Shown in pieces: positions 11,762 to 24,849 of a DNA stretch of 64,000 bases (positions are counted from its first letter, which is position 1; every line of letters starts with the position of its first letter). The notes below the pieces were generated by a model. The model had not been told where the DNA came from. It ran no database searches and worked only from the letters and a program-made list of their open reading frames with translations. The translations under genes and the position numbers were made by a program. Source of the DNA: Hepsetus odoe (Eukaryota > Chordata > Actinopteri > Characiformes > Hepsetidae); NCBI GenBank assembly GCA_017165825.1, contig CM029376.1:18814258-18878257 (forward strand), in the 5' to 3' direction.

Positions 11762-13599
11762 CCACATTTCTAGATTGCTGGTTTCATGAGATTGCTGGAC
11801 TCATGATGTTGTGAACAACATTTCGTTAATCTGAAAACAGCTATTTAAAAGAGCTATTTATAAACAGCTATTTCAACAGCTAACAGTAATGACAGTGTTT
11901 TAGAATTTGTTCCTGGAAAACATAATCCTTTAAAGAAGTTAAAAATCTGAAAGCTATTTCTCAGGCAGCTGTTTTAGTCACTTATTAAAAGGCCAGCACT
12001 TTTCAGTTGGCAGTTTGAGCTTTGTTAGACTTTATGAATCTTGTGTCTTTTAGGTTTAGTTAGTTGTAGCTATATGAGATGTTTTGTTAGGCGTGATGGA
12101 ATAGGATCTCCTACAAATTCAGTCTTTCCTCCTGTCTTGAAACTATTAACAGACCTTGAAACTATTAACAGAGCTAATTTATCTTCAACACTGTGTTTGG
12201 TGCTTTGTTTTGGCAGCAGGTCTGAAGAGGGAGCCCACTCTCATTATCTGTTAACCACTCGAAAATGGGCTGAGACAAATATTGATTACTCTTTTTTTTT
12301 TGTTGTGCAATCACTACAGTCCTAATTATCCTAAAACTGTTAAATTCACAAATAAAATCAATACAAAGTTTACAGTATAACATTGCATAATCCCTATCAC
12401 ACTATTTGTCCATACTGTGCAGCCTTAATCCCCCCGTGATCGATCTTTGCTGGACTTCCAGCCAAGGAATAAGCTGGAGGTAAAAATGCTGAGCAAAGCT
12501 AAGGTGTAACATGCGGTGTACAGTGTGTGAGAGAAGCACAGACAGAGTATGAGAGTGTGAGAGTGAGAAAGAGAGACAGACAAACATACATACAGTCAGA
12601 CATACAGACAGTCAGACATACAGAGAGAGAAACAGAGGCCACACTGGTTGTGGGACATTCAATTTGAGCTGAGATGGCCAATACTCAGCTGGGTTTCCAG
12701 CCTGCTACAGTGACCCATCCAGTTTCTCCACCTGCTGCCTGGCACTCAGCAGGGCTAATGGACTGCTGATGTAATCTCCATCCAGCACCAGCAGCAACAC
12801 CCTCACCCCCAGCCCCAACACACAGATGGGCCTAACCCCCTCCATCTCCTATCACAGCACATAGCTCATGGAGACTGGGATTTAACAGCGAAAACACACA
12901 TCCACTTCACTCTACCCATATTTAATAGAATGGTAGAAATCTCTGGAAATCACATTCTGTAATGTTGCTTGGGCCTGTATTTTAAACACATTGCAGACTT
13001 GTATATTAAAAGAAAAAGTCCACTTCAGCTGGAGTCAAAAAAGACTTCAAGGTCATGAAACTCCAGCAAGGTAAAATGAGATGTGCCTATGATAAGAGCA
13101 TGTGTGAGATAAGGCAAGGTGCCATTAATCTGGACCCTTATCTGGAGAAAACCATTATACCTGTGCATTCGCATAAAACCAATAAGCAAATTATCCTCAG
13201 GTTCTTCAGCTGGAAAATTCAAATTACGATTACAGCTGGCATGCATGACATAGTTGCAATTTCAGGCCATTTTGTTTCTGGGTCACATTATCCACAACTG
13301 CACTACTGTTTTTTTTTAAGTTCTGTGGATTAAAGTCGCTTAAAAATATAGTCGTTCAATAGCTTAAATCAAGCCAACTACAGCCAGCTCAATTACATTT
13401 CAGTGTTTTTAGAGAGAGCTAACACTGCACAGATAATTCCCTTAGGCGTTTCTCTGATGATAGGCTGAGATTGAGTTTCGCTTTCTTTCTTTTTTTCTTT
13501 CTTTTTTAAATTTTTTTTTTACATGTGGTGCAGCGCAAAGGCAACAAAACACTTACATATACATTATTTTCTGGCTACATTGCAATCTCCAGGATTAGG
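11762..13599. other. Mostly unique DNA with small tandem duplications
   Basis: A perfect 18-base unit is duplicated head to tail (12136-12153 and 12155-12172, starting CTTGAAACTATTAACAGA). AGCTATTT phrases recur at 11838-11885. A GA-rich tract with ACATACAGTCAGACATACAG repeats covers 12530-12635, and a polypyrimidine tract covers 13480-13520. No exon, RNA gene or dispersed repeat is recognised; a 94-codon frame at 12041-12325 has no motif. Confidence 0.5.
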
Positions 13600-13800
13600 T
13601 GCTTCTACAAGGTTTCTGATGTGTAATGAGAAAAGCGTCCGGCGCTAGCCGATAATTAGCTGCTGCTGCCAATGCCCTGTGCCTGCAGAGAGTGCCCAAA
13701 ATAATGAACGCTACAGAGGCTTATCATGAAGAGAGATAAAGCAGAAAATGTTTTCTAGGTAAACGCCTGTGTTAAAGGGGCTTGAAACATTTAATTGGCA
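13600..13800. other. Candidate conserved non-coding element
   Basis: This stretch is less AT-rich and lacks repeats. It clusters homeodomain-type TAATTAG, GATA-type CTTATC and AGATAAAG, and GC-rich GGCGCTAGCC words. No reading frame is convincing. The call rests on composition and motif density only; cross-species alignment is needed to support it. Confidence 0.25.
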
Positions 13801-16160
13801 TATTATTGCACTTTGATAACCTTCTCTTTATTTTCTTCTTTGATCCTGAAATGAATTGTGGGGAGGAGAAGGAAAGAGCATTGTTTCAAGCCGACAGAAA
13901 GGACATTTTCATTTCTGAGCCACCGATGAATAGAAAAACATCTTTCCTTCATGTTTATTCATCTTCACTAGACTGTTAAATGGCAGATGATAATGAACCC
14001 AGACTACTGGAATAAAGACCATAATGTTCTCCAGGATTAAAGTGGTCCTGTTGTCTGGTCTGTTTACCGATGTGGGCCTATGCTCTGGATGTAATGCTTA
14101 TATAAGGAGAGGCAACGGAGCAGATAGCCCCTCCATCTCTGGTCTTTTAAGCGGACAGGGTTGGTCAGCCCAGCATGCAGAGTGGTCTAGCTTTTATTTA
14201 TCCCTTTAGGTGGGAGAGCAGCCCCCCCCTTGGTTTTCACAAGCTTTCAATGGGACTTTTATTGCTGGGGACCGCTCTTGAAGCGTGGCTCGAATGCCCA
14301 ACAGGCTGCCGCTGAGCCCTCTGCAGATGGAGTGCCGTCCACGGTGATGGAAACCTCTTGAATTTACTTTCTTATTTACCAGCACTCAGGATCTTAGAGC
14401 CTATGGGAAGCAGGGATCAACACTGGGGGCTCTTAAGGAGGAATGGAGCTATGAGCAACAATACCCCAGCCTTAGTTAAGAAATTTAAAGATACAGTTTG
14501 ATGAAAAATGTTCCCCACTGCTTGAATATTCTCTATCAGCAAAGATATGCTTCGTGTCCAATTTTTGCTTCTTCTTGTTTCATGTAGTTAACAAATCAAT
14601 GGAAACATATAACCACTATTTGCCATTTTATAAACTGTACTTAATTTATCAAACACTTGTTAAGTAATCTTTAATCAACTTTCTTACAAGGTTTAAGATA
14701 CTAAGTTTCATGTAAAAATCTTTTGATTTTATGTATATTAAATATTTACCTATAAACATATAGTTAAGATTCAGACCTCAAGATGGCCATCGGTGTTTTA
14801 GCTGCGTTAATGTCCAGGTTGATTTATGGCTAATATTTTGGCTGATCTCCTACCTTTTTTGTAAAAATGTGTAAATTGGACTTAAGCCGCAAACTTAACT
14901 TCCGTGCATTTTGTCTGCCTTTAAATGCACTCTTTGTAGTAATGTGATGTCTCAGGGCTGGTCAAAACCCTTGAATCTGAATTGAATTTCCATTGTGAAT
15001 ATGCTTGATCAACAAACTGATTGCAGTACATCCAAAAATAAAAGACAGTTTAATGCTTCTTATTATACTGTGACAAGAACACAGCATCCCTCCAAAAGCA
15101 CAGACTCAACATGCTGATTGTACCGCGTCCAAATAGATCATGCAAACGTCATAACGGCTCTGGCTTTAATGATTTAAGAGGCCTCTGCAACGTAATCCAG
15201 AGATGTTGGATTGATAAGGTTAAGGCAACTCTGCTGTCACAACCTGAGAAAGGGGAGGCTTTTATCTCCATTTGCATCTGCTCTTTGTACCCTTTTGAGC
15301 TCAGGGATTGGACAAAAGACAGATAGGGCAGGTAGTCAGCCCCAGCCACTTAATGATTCCATCCAGACAGGCAGAGTCATCTTGCTGATGTCTAATCTCG
15401 CTCTCTCTGCTGCAGAAATAATGATATTGGCTCTCTCTGGAGCAAACACTGCAACAATGCTTTTTAGGGGCTTAATATTGTTGCAGTCCTTCCATCTACA
15501 GAATCAAGCACACTGCAGACTAGAATGTGATCAGAGGGAACGAATTCTGTTGCAGAATCACGTACATTTATATCACATTAATAGCTAAGGTAAATCCTGC
15601 TAATTCTTTGTTTTGATCCTGCCATTCAGATGTAATTTGCACCATTTAAAATGTCTAATTCAACGAATTATCAAGCACCTCAGGAAGCAAATTAAGCAAA
15701 ATAAATAAATAAATAAAAGGCTAGTGTCCCATTTACTGAAATGAGCAAATCCTGAACTCTGTATAAAGTAATTGCTTGTTTGTTTTTTTTTTTCTTTGCA
15801 CTAATGCTTAAGAGTGAATATCAGTGATGCAGCATTTATTGTCAGCCACTATGGCGTTTGCAGGTGAATGGAAAAATGTATTTTATGATCATTTCAATGC
15901 AATACAATAAGCATTACAGCGAAGACACTAATGGTAGGCCCACGCATGTCTGAAGGTTTGTTCCCCTGCCCAAACAAAAACAGCCATTCTATACCGGTAA
16001 TTGGGCAAAGCTCCTAATACTCCATTCTCCCACCATTGTAAGCTGCTTTGGACACAATAACATCTGTATCCAATGTTTACAATAACACTGAATGATCTAT
16101 GTGAATGAGTGCTAAGGCTATGTAAATGCAGACAGTTATGGTTGCAATGTTATAAAATGG
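13801..16160. other. Unannotated unique DNA
   Basis: No transposable element is recognised apart from a short AAAT run at 15697-15717. Moderately GC patches at 14085-14350 and 15100-15420 could be regulatory, but I cannot support exons. A 125-codon plus frame at 15211-15588 has no known domain. Confidence 0.45.
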
Positions 16161-16161
16161 C

Positions 16162-16181
16162 TAACAACAACAACAATAACT

Positions 16182-16224
<43 letters not shown>
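16162..16224. repeat. (CAA)n and (AAT)n microsatellite
   Basis: A short CAA run (16162-16175) precedes a clean AAT trinucleotide array of about 14 units (16182-16224). Confidence 0.95.
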
Positions 16225-16225
<1 letters not shown>

Positions 16226-18368
16226 TTTATCAGTAAGATATTAGACATAGACAAAATTCAAAATTTGTGCCTACCTACTTAGTATAGCAGCACACTGAAC
16301 TGTTCCATAAATTATTCATACTTTTCCTCTGTTTTTTGTTGTTTGTCAAAGCTAGATTGACCACCATTTAATATATTTTGATGCAGTTTTCATATTTACT
16401 TTGCCCAAAGACAGGACAAAACTGCTAAATTATTCAAAACTAAACAGTGAAGCAGTACCGAGCGGCAGGTTTTGAAGAGAGATGTTAGAAAGACACAGTC
16501 GCCATCAAAGACACATCATTTGCAAAGCACTCAGTGGCAAGCACAAAAAAAATAACTTCAAAGGATAATGGCTTGTTCAAGTATTGAGTGTCTTAGAGCA
16601 GACATTTATGCTGGAATAAACTGTCAATGAACCACTATAAAGGTAAACAGATGCAAAGACAGTCAAGCCAGCTCGCGTTGTATCAATGCTTTACGACAAG
16701 AGTGTTTTTACTGTATAGAACTATTCCAAAATAAAGATTCGCATTGCTATAAATAGGAGCCATCTGGAGGCCTTGTGCATGCTTTTAAACATTTTTAGAG
16801 AATCCGGTAACATTGTTTTCAGTTAAACATTCTCTGAAAAGTTAGAAATGACTCTGCCCCTATCCAAGGTTGCACAGTTATATGTGCCTCTGCTTTATTT
16901 GCTTTAACCTTTCATTCCTTAATCTCTCTTCGATCACAAAGCCTGAACACTATGCACTAGGGCCCATCTGTGGATGCTTTTCCCAGCACTATTTCCAGTC
17001 CTGCGGGACAGAAATGAGACACAGACCACAAGCTTTTTAGCAACCTAGAAACCCCTCACTTTGGGCTCCTAATGCCTTTCTTGAAACTAGGCTTGCTGTC
17101 ATCACATCAATCAGAAAAGAACACTGAACAACCAAAAAAGCTCTGTTCAGTGAGTTTGCTCAGCCCAACACTACACAGCAGGCAACTAGACTTTCTGAAA
17201 CTGGGAAGATTTAGAAAGTGGGATGATTTAAGCAATGCCAGTTACACGAGGGAAGTTTGTAGGGCATGAGCTTTACCATGCTCATATCAGGGCTGTGTGC
17301 TTTGGCAAGGCACTCTGTATAAACCAGTTATGTCAGACTTGTGTGTTCTGTACTGAAAGGAATGGCCGGGATAAAAATATCTTTCTGAGATATATGCATT
17401 ATTTTTAAACATATGCTGATACACATATGAAAACTATGCACTGAAAAAGCTTATGCATTAAATTTGCTCACTCCAAATGTATATATTATTCCTTCATGAA
17501 TAAACCAAATAACAGTTTTTGCTCAAAGATAACCAAGGCACATTTGTTTTCATGTAAAATATTTCATTCAAAAGGAAATGTTATGCACATCAGGTAAATG
17601 CATCGCTTTTTTTATGTGTATACCCCAGAACATCTTTTACTTTTTCGTTCAAATTCATCCTATATAACGTTCAGGAAGTTTGTAACTTGCAAGCAGGCTG
17701 GCACACTTACTTCAACACCCCTTCTATCCAACACAGACAGGAAAGACAACATTCATTTGTGTCAGGAGTCTGATTTGAATAGCGGTTTCCTCTTACGCCG
17801 GACGCCTCTTTCCACTTTAAAGGCCAAGCGTGGCTATGAATAGAGGCAGGTGTGGGTAAGTACAGGGTCAGCACAATTGGGAGTCGGTGACGCAGGACTG
17901 TCCCATGATGGAGAAACAGAGCGTGTTACTGTGGCACTGTCAGCAGCCTCAGTCACTCAGTTTCCCCCGTGTTGCCTTAAGACACTTCCTGTGAACACCA
18001 GGTGGAGGGTCAGTCACATGTATGGAATGTGGGCTGGGGTGCTGGGGGATATTTCCATTCATTGCTACTGGAACTGAGAGAATGATAAAAACATTGGCAG
18101 CGTATGTGATTGAGTAAGAGGAAGAGAATGATAAGGACGTTGGTTCAGGGTCAGCTCCAGAGTTCGATTAGTATGTCTGACCCTCAGACCTCTGCCCACA
18201 CAAGTGCTCTTTCAGAAAGCACTGTCACATTTCAGCTGATTTATAGACAGGAAAGGGCAAGACGGGTCAGCCTCCCGTCAATACGCCTGTTTACTGCTGT
18301 ACAGCATTTTGCAGTTACTATATAACTCATTTATCTGTCAAACACTATTAAAGAGTTCAACTCTCAAG
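16225..18368. other. Unannotated DNA
   Basis: No gene or clear repeat. Open frames at 17072-17269, 17598-17843 and 17850-18077 show no protein motif. Confidence 0.5.
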
Positions 18369-18621
18369 GCAGTGGTGGCCTAGTGGTTAGGGAGTTGGCC
18401 CCACATCGGAAGATTGTGGGTTCGATTCCCTGACAAGTAGGTTGCCCTGAGGTACCCCTGAGCAAGGTACCGTCCCCGTCACTGCTCCCCGGGCGCTTTC
18501 AATAGTTGCCCACTGCTGCATGGTGTTTGTGTGCATGGGTTAAAAGCAGAGGTCCAATTTCGTTGTGGTTCATGGTGTGCAGTGCTGTGACCTCACAATG
18601 ACACGGGTTGTCACTTTCACT
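18369..18621 (+). repeat. SINE-A copy, near full length
   Basis: The best-preserved copy of family A here. It starts GCAGTGGTGGCCTAGTGGTT (A box) and has a perfect pol III B box, GGTTCGATTCC, at 18419-18429. The full body follows (TTGCCCTGAGGTACCCCTGA, GTCCCCGTCACTGCTCCCCG, GGGTTAAAAGCAGAGGTCC), ending GGGTTGTCACTTTCAC. Both internal promoter boxes look usable, but transcription cannot be judged from sequence. No clear target duplication was seen. Confidence 0.9.
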
Positions 18622-18744
18622 AAAATTTGCATTTTTCCTCCTAGACTAAATGTAATCGATAAGCCAAGATCAGTGTATAGTTTGCTTCCACTTTAATCTG
18701 GGGCTGTAACACTAATGAAACTAACTAAAGCAAGGCACAGGAAG

Positions 18745-19370
18745 TTGATTTTTGTGCACCTTATGATACCCAGAGGTCATTCAGTGAGCTTTACAGGAAT
18801 ACAATAAGCACTAACAATCAATAAAATAGGTAATCAATCAATAATCAAAAATGACAGTGGGACCCAAGTTAAAATGCATCATAAAGATAAAAAGCAACAT
18901 TTCTTAAATAATTAACAAAAATAAAACAATTAAACACTAAAGTTAAATGCCCATTGTAATTATAGAGCCACTCATAATCTAACAGCAACAGAAAATAAGG
19001 TTCTTTTTAGCTTTTTTTAAACTATTAACAGTTTTGGGCCCATCTGACCTCTGTGGGGAGCTGGTTCCAGCACTGGGCGGTATAACAACTAAATTCCAAT
19101 TCATTTCACCCTGTTTAATTCAGTTCTGGCACCTCTTTGGCCAGCTCCTGCCGATCTAAGAGACCAAACAGGCTGATATTCAGCAAACATTTCAGAAATA
19201 GGCTTAGAGCCCAAACCACTGAATGACTTATAAAGAATGAGCCACGCTTTGAACTTAGATCTGCCTGGAAGCCAGAGTAGGACCTGAGACAAGCACTAGA
19301 AGACAACAGGCCAAAAGCATCGTGAAAACTACATACCTGAATCATCACATTACAAAGGTAAGACACAAAG
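18745..19370. repeat. Long degenerate interspersed repeat (type E)
   Basis: Phrases typical of a widespread teleost dispersed repeat appear in order: GTGAGCTTTACAGGAATACA and an A-rich CAATAAAA stretch on the left, GGGGAGCTGGTTCCAGCACT near 19055, CACTGAATGACTTATAAAGA near 19220, and CTGGAAGCCAGAGTAGGACC near 19265. I recall these from many fish loci but not the class; a LINE- or LTR-derived non-coding region is possible. The ends are approximate. Minus frames at 19101-19366 fall inside it and are discounted. Confidence 0.5.
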
Positions 19371-21060
19371 CTGGGAAGAGTAGGTAGTGGGTTAGTTTGT
19401 TTGTTCTAGTTTGTTCAAGGTCAGTTGAACACATTATGCACAATGCTGAACTGCTGGCTATGAGGTTTCAGAAGGAAATTATGCAAAAGGAATTTTCAGA
19501 CACTAACATTTTTGGTTACTTCAATAGTTTATTTCCCATTTCAATGTGACTATGTCATGTCCAATCTAACTTTCCTTTAAAAAAACTTAAACTCCTATTA
19601 GCACAGTGACAAACTTGCCGAAATTAAACACTGCGTTCGACCTGAGTAGTTGCTCAAGAGCGGACAAACCAGATTAGCATTTCCCCATAAGCAAACAGTA
19701 TCCCGGGCTGTATTTGCCATGCACAATCAGCTAAAAAAAGAGTCTCTGCTGCTTTATTTACCAGGCCGGTGCTTTTCTGCAGTACCTCCACGGCCAAACA
19801 GCAGTCACACAAGGATAGATGCTAAGTGTAAAGTAATGAATTTAGAATGCTGCTGACACCAGCTTGGTTGTAGGAGATGCAAAAGGCACAAGGTTGATAA
19901 ATGCCCCCTATATGCGATTAAAGTGCCCACTTTGATTTTATCGGTGTCCCTTCCTCCACCATCATCCTGCAGGCCAGGCTTGTCTACTGCTCTGATGGGG
20001 GAGGAAAATTAAATGTCAGGATATTCCCGCAGTAAATAAATGAAATGTTGCCTCTAATAATCTTCAGAAGTGACTTGGCAGAAGTCTTGCTTTTATGTTT
20101 ATGACTCCGGTAAGAACAGCATTTCATATGTGATATGCAATCTCAGTAACAAAAGTGATGTGATGAGGCAGAAATGTATTTTCTGACATCCAGGCTTAAA
20201 CTGCAGGCCTATCCTGTGTTAAAAGGACTGCCTTTGTAATATGCATGCCAGCATTTTCTTCCTTTTTTGCTGAGTATTGAGAACAGCAAAAGAATAAAGC
20301 AACTGCTAACTGAATGGATTGAATGGACTGTATGGATTAATTAAACGTATTTAAGTTTTGTATGACATAAAAATGATCATTTATGTTATTTTTCATGACT
20401 GTTTTCTGAAAATGAAATGGTCATTAAATACCAGGTCAGAAGGTGGTAGAGCCCCAATTCACAAGCATCTTTTCTGTCATGACCTTGCTGGCAATTTACA
20501 TGGCAACGATTCATGGCAAGGAATCGCCATGCATATGCTATCTCATTTAGAAGCACAGCAAGCCTGCGCTTAGAAGTTGCCAAAGGGACCCTTAAGGAAA
20601 AATATGGTGATTTTTTATGACTTTTAAATGTGGCATTATTACACTGGGCCTGCTTGTTAAATGCTTTGCAGAACCTTCATTATTAGAGAGCATCACCTTT
20701 TTTGAAAGTACAGTTTGGAAAACATATCCGTTAGGTAGTTCAGGACATCTTTGGTACATTTATCCATTAACTTTTATCTTTTTTAAAAAAATTATTTATT
20801 TATTTTTATCTGCGTAAAAACTTTTTCAATGTTTTTTTTTCCAAAGATTGAGGAATAAAAGTGTTAGGGTTGTCATTAAATGTTTTATATAAATGGATAA
20901 TTATCCTAATCGTTTAATTTTGTTGATGTGTGATTTAATGAGCCCTGGCAATTTTTTTCATTATCAAGGTATAAACATTATAAATGTACCTCAAAAGCAT
21001 AATATGGTACTTAAAGATCAGTTCTGTAATTCTGCTATGTTTTTTTGAGGCACAACATGT
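19371..21060. other. Unannotated DNA with a possible conserved patch
   Basis: About 19880-20060 is repeat-free and less AT-rich, and carries GCGATTAAAGTGCCCACTTT and GATGGGGGAGGAAAATTAAA; it looks like conserved non-coding DNA, judged by texture only. The rest is AT-rich with nothing recognised. Confidence 0.4.
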
Positions 21061-21110
21061 ACACAGTATTGTGCAAAGGTCTTGAGTCTCCTTTTTTACA
21101 TTTTGCTAGG
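21061..21110 (+). mobile_element. Possible Tc1-like terminal repeat remnant
   Basis: ACAGTATTGTGCAAAGGTCT resembles the outer terminus of the Tc1 family whose other end is at 11.6 kb (reverse complement ACAGTACTGGGCAAAAGTTT). I cannot find a matching second terminus or transposase nearby. Confidence 0.4.
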
Positions 21111-21516
21111 GAATAACCTTGTTGTTGACCAAATGCTATTTTATGCCTGCCAAACTGTTTAATCTTTGGCAGATTGACAAGAATAAATTACAGAAATGAA
21201 CAAACACTTTACTATGTTGATGAGTTACTATGGCTGCATAGTGCCTCTAAAGATACAAAATGTCTAGATAAAGGGGTTCCAGTCACTCAGCCCTCAGTAT
21301 CACCAGCCTGACCATCTGCAGTCACACTGTTGTATTTTGAATTGTGAAAAAATAATAACTCAAAGTATCATAATGTGACAGTGTTGCCATTTTGCCCATC
21401 CTTAATCATTGCTACACAAAGTCTGACTAATGTAAAGAATAATGCTTTTTAATATCGTGATTTATGTCACTTATTTACATCCAGAATTGTCCATCCAACT
21501 TCTGTTGTTAGTTGAG

Positions 21517-21870
21517 GCAGGCAGAATGGTGCTGCAGTGGGTAGCGCTGCCGCCTCACAGCGAGAAAGTCCTGGGTTCATTTACCAGGTGGGACGACTCA
21601 GGTCCTTTCTGTGTGGAGTTTGCATGTTCTCCCTGTGCATTTACTCAGGGAACTCTGGTTCAAAAGACATTCATGTCAGAGGGATTGGAAATGCTAAAGT
21701 GTTCCCAAGGTGTCAGTGTGTGTGTGAGTGTGTTTGTCTGTGTACTTACCCTGTGATGGACTGGGGACCTGTCCCGGGTGTTTCCCTACCTTTCGCTCTG
21801 TGAGAGCTGGGATAGGCCACAGCACAACCCGTGACCCACATCGGGCAAGGTGCTGTGAAAATGAGTGAGC
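21517..21870 (+). repeat. SINE-C copy, fullest in window
   Basis: It starts with a tRNA-like head, GCTGCAGTGGGTAGCGCTGC, followed by CGCCTCACAGCGAGAAAGTC and a decayed B box (TCCTGGGTTCATTTACC). The body follows (GTGTGGAGTTTGCATGTTCT, GTGATGGACTGGGGACCTGT), then CGCTCTGTGAGAGCTGGGAT and a 3' end of GTGAAAATGAGTGAG. This wording is a common dispersed repeat of teleost genomes. Open frames at 21442-21803 are produced by it. Confidence 0.85.
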
Positions 21871-23819
21871 TTGATCAGATGCTGCAGTCAGCCGTGGAAA
21901 GACTCGATGTCATTTCTCTATGAGACCTCCTACAGGAGGGGCCAGATACATCTCTGTTAAGTTATCTGATCATGTGGCCACAAATAGCCCACCTTCCCAT
22001 TTCCATACAGAAGGGCACACCATCTGGATGTGCTCGGATCAAGGTGCAGCAGTGCCATAGACAACCGTTTAAAATGCCTGATATTGCCCTTTAATAAACT
22101 TTTGTAGAATGAAGTTTGAAAAGTTAAACTATACTTCAGAGGCATAATAGCAAGCAAGGGTCACTGGTCTTTACCAGCCAAAACGTTTTAAATTCCTTAT
22201 TAAACATGACATGTCAGCTACCTTGATGAGGTGGTCACTACATCTGGATAATTGTGTGTGAAGCGCTGGCTAATTGTCGTTGGGGATGCTGGGTTAAGAC
22301 TCTGGAAGAAAACCCCTCCGGGTATAATACATTAATGAGGTTCACAGCACTCCTCTCTTGGTCCAGTGCACTTTTAATTACCTGCTCCTTGACCTGCATG
22401 ACAACACCCAGGAGAGACCCCAGCTCTCTGAATGATTCACTGCCCGGGTAGCTAACAATACACTGTTTAATATGCAGCCTACTGTCATTACTTGAAAAGT
22501 ATTGTCTTAATGGTGTCTATGGTCATCTGGAAGATCACACTTAGCTGCATAAGAACTTTCAAACACTGGAGAGAAGGCCTTGTCCAGCCTTGTTTTCAGA
22601 AATACTCTCTCCCAACAGCCCAGTCCTTCATAATTATAACGAATGATACCTCAAAGAAGCACATGGTGTAGAGATATAAAATACGTGTTTGACATTTTAC
22701 AGGAATATATGATACACATCCAACAAGGGCTGTTTATTATTAAGATTTGTGAAGTGTTTTGATTTTTTTTTTTAAAGAATAAGGCTATCAGGAGCACCAA
22801 TATTCACTAAATCAATGCTCAGGAAATGCTTGTATGCCTGAAGCTGCGTATTAGATTAGTGTGGAAACTACTCGACATAGCCGGTGAAGATAAAAGACTG
22901 ACTGGAATATGCCAACGCTGAGCCGTACATTATTAATGTGTTTATTATTTGCAAGAACACTGCTGAGAAAAAAAAGCACTTGCATCGCCTGTGCATTTTT
23001 GATATGATAAAAAGATAACTAAGTTTGTTAAGTTTGCCCTCTTCTTAAAGCGCTCAAAGCAGACTCTTTAGAGAGAAGAAGCCAGACTGAAATGAGGGAA
23101 AAAATCTCTTATAGCACCCCAGGCAATACAGATGCAGCGGTTCTAAAAATAGCAAGATTGGAGGAAAGAAGTTCATTTTTGTAAAAAAACAGACATCCTA
23201 ACACTGCCCAAAAATCTACACCACTGAACCTGTTTTGAGAGGTACCTCCCAACCACACAACAATTACCAAATGGCCATTATATCACGGTGTATCATTCTT
23301 GCAGTCATTCGCTACAGCCTACGCTATCAGGGTGACAATCAGTGCATAAAATAATATAATCTGCTCCCAGAACATGTTTGTGGAGAGATTCCTCAATGGG
23401 AAAATTCAATTGGCATTGCACTCTCTGCTGCAGGTAGAGCCAGTAGGTCTTTAAACTGTATTAAAGCAGCAATTTTGTTATGGAAAATCCTATCTTGCTC
23501 ACTACTTATAGTCTGATTAACAGTAAACGTACTGTTCACCTTCCAGTCTATTCAGTTAATATCTGAAAATAAAGAATGAAGGCATTTCATTTTCTGCCTA
23601 CAATAATTCAGATTCCCATTTACACTAAAGTTGTAAGTTGTTTATTTTTATTTGGATTTTTTGTTACCATTTGTCTAGATTGTTTTGTTTACAACAACAT
23701 TTCTACATCTTAAGGGTCTGGCTTTTTATTACATCTTTTGTCATGCGTCCATCTTTTCGGACAGACAACAATGGGTTTGGGAGTGTAGGGGTAGGTTGTG
23801 AGAAGAGCAAGGGAGATTC
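21871..23819. other. Unannotated DNA
   Basis: Unique-looking DNA with several moderately GC, motif-rich patches (for example 22200-22460 and 23380-23490). No exon or transposable element recognised. Confidence 0.45.
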
Positions 23820-23958
23820 ATAGCCCTTTTCCACCAACAGAGGACCAGTTTAGTTTCTTTGAAACTCGATGCTGTCTGGCAAACCAATCTGCATTTCCTC
23901 CCGTTTGAAGTAGAACTGCTGTAAGCAAGGATGTGTCTGCAATGGTGGAAAAGCTATT
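23820..23958. mobile_element. Possible small inverted-repeat element
   Basis: ATAGCCCTTTTCCACCAACA at about 23821 is mirrored by AATGGTGGAAAAGCTATTC at about 23940, giving imperfect terminal inverted repeats of about 18 bases around a 100-base middle. TTTTCCACC termini occur in some teleost MITEs. No clean target duplication was found. Confidence 0.3.
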
Positions 23959-24849
23959 CAAAGAAAATAAACAAGGAGAAGGACAGTCTCACTGATGTCA
24001 CCACGATTCCCACTCAAAAAAAAAGCGAACAAGTTTCTTGTTCCAGCTGGCATGGGACAGGTTCTGAGTCCGTTTATTTCTGATTGAAAAGCTCGGAATG
24101 TTCAAAATCTGGTGCACAAAACAGGACTTCCTGTTGATTGAAAAGAGCTAAGGGTGTCACGTAGACTAGAGTGGACAAAAAAAGGCACAAGCTGAGGTTG
24201 ATGAAGAGGTTGATGAGAGTGATGGGGAAAAAGCTGGGTTGTAGCTTGTTCATTTTACGGTAAACTTATTCATTAATTGACAAAGTGGATACACAACCCT
24301 AAAAAGGACGGTTTCAGCTCAGAGCCCTTTTAAAGAGAGTACAATACAACCAATCAGAACGCAGGACATTTACAAATCTCAGTCTTAAACAATGGAACCT
24401 GTTCAGGTCTAACAATTGAATATTTTAACAATAACAGACTAGTTTCTTTGACATGTGTTAAATAATTTAGATGGGCCACGCTATGGGTGGTCCTCCCCTT
24501 GTTCTGTGGTCCATGCCACAGCATGTCATACCAAACCAGCAGGGGATGATGGGTTTGGTGAGATGTCTTCCAGCCACACTCCATATACTCCCTTGTGGTT
24601 TCTTGAGGTGCTCTGTTATCTCATCCATCAGGCAACAAGAACTCAATTATTCATTAGTTGAGTCTTCACCGGGCTCTAGAGAGGCACCCACACCTCAATA
24701 AAGCTCCTAACTGATTTATTAGTGCGAGTGAAAGCTTTACATTTTTTTTTATACAAGCATTATTTTGCACAGCAGATTGTAAAAATCAAATAAACCAAAT
24801 AAATAGGCTTTTTTTTCCGTGTTTATTATGCTTATTAAAATCGGTTACA
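23959..24849. other. Unannotated DNA
   Basis: No supported gene or repeat. Overlapping plus frames at 24455-24701 have no motif. Confidence 0.5.

Noticed and set aside
14220..14370. Protein-like minus translation that begins EVSITVDGTPSAEG
   Set aside because: There is no polypyrimidine acceptor before it and it stops after about 32 codons. The three minus frames are open to similar extents, so it is likely chance.
15211..15588. 125-codon plus frame
   Set aside because: No recognisable motif, and antisense frames overlap it. Possibly conserved non-coding DNA instead.
16030..16140. Possible SINE tail (GTAAGCTGCTTTGGACAC)
   Set aside because: The match is short and breaks down after about 18 bases, with no AAATGT tail in the expected place.
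18369..18450. tRNA-like sequence with good A and B boxes
   Set aside because: It is the head of SINE-A. The box spacing and body match other copies and no cloverleaf with a complete acceptor stem is evident.
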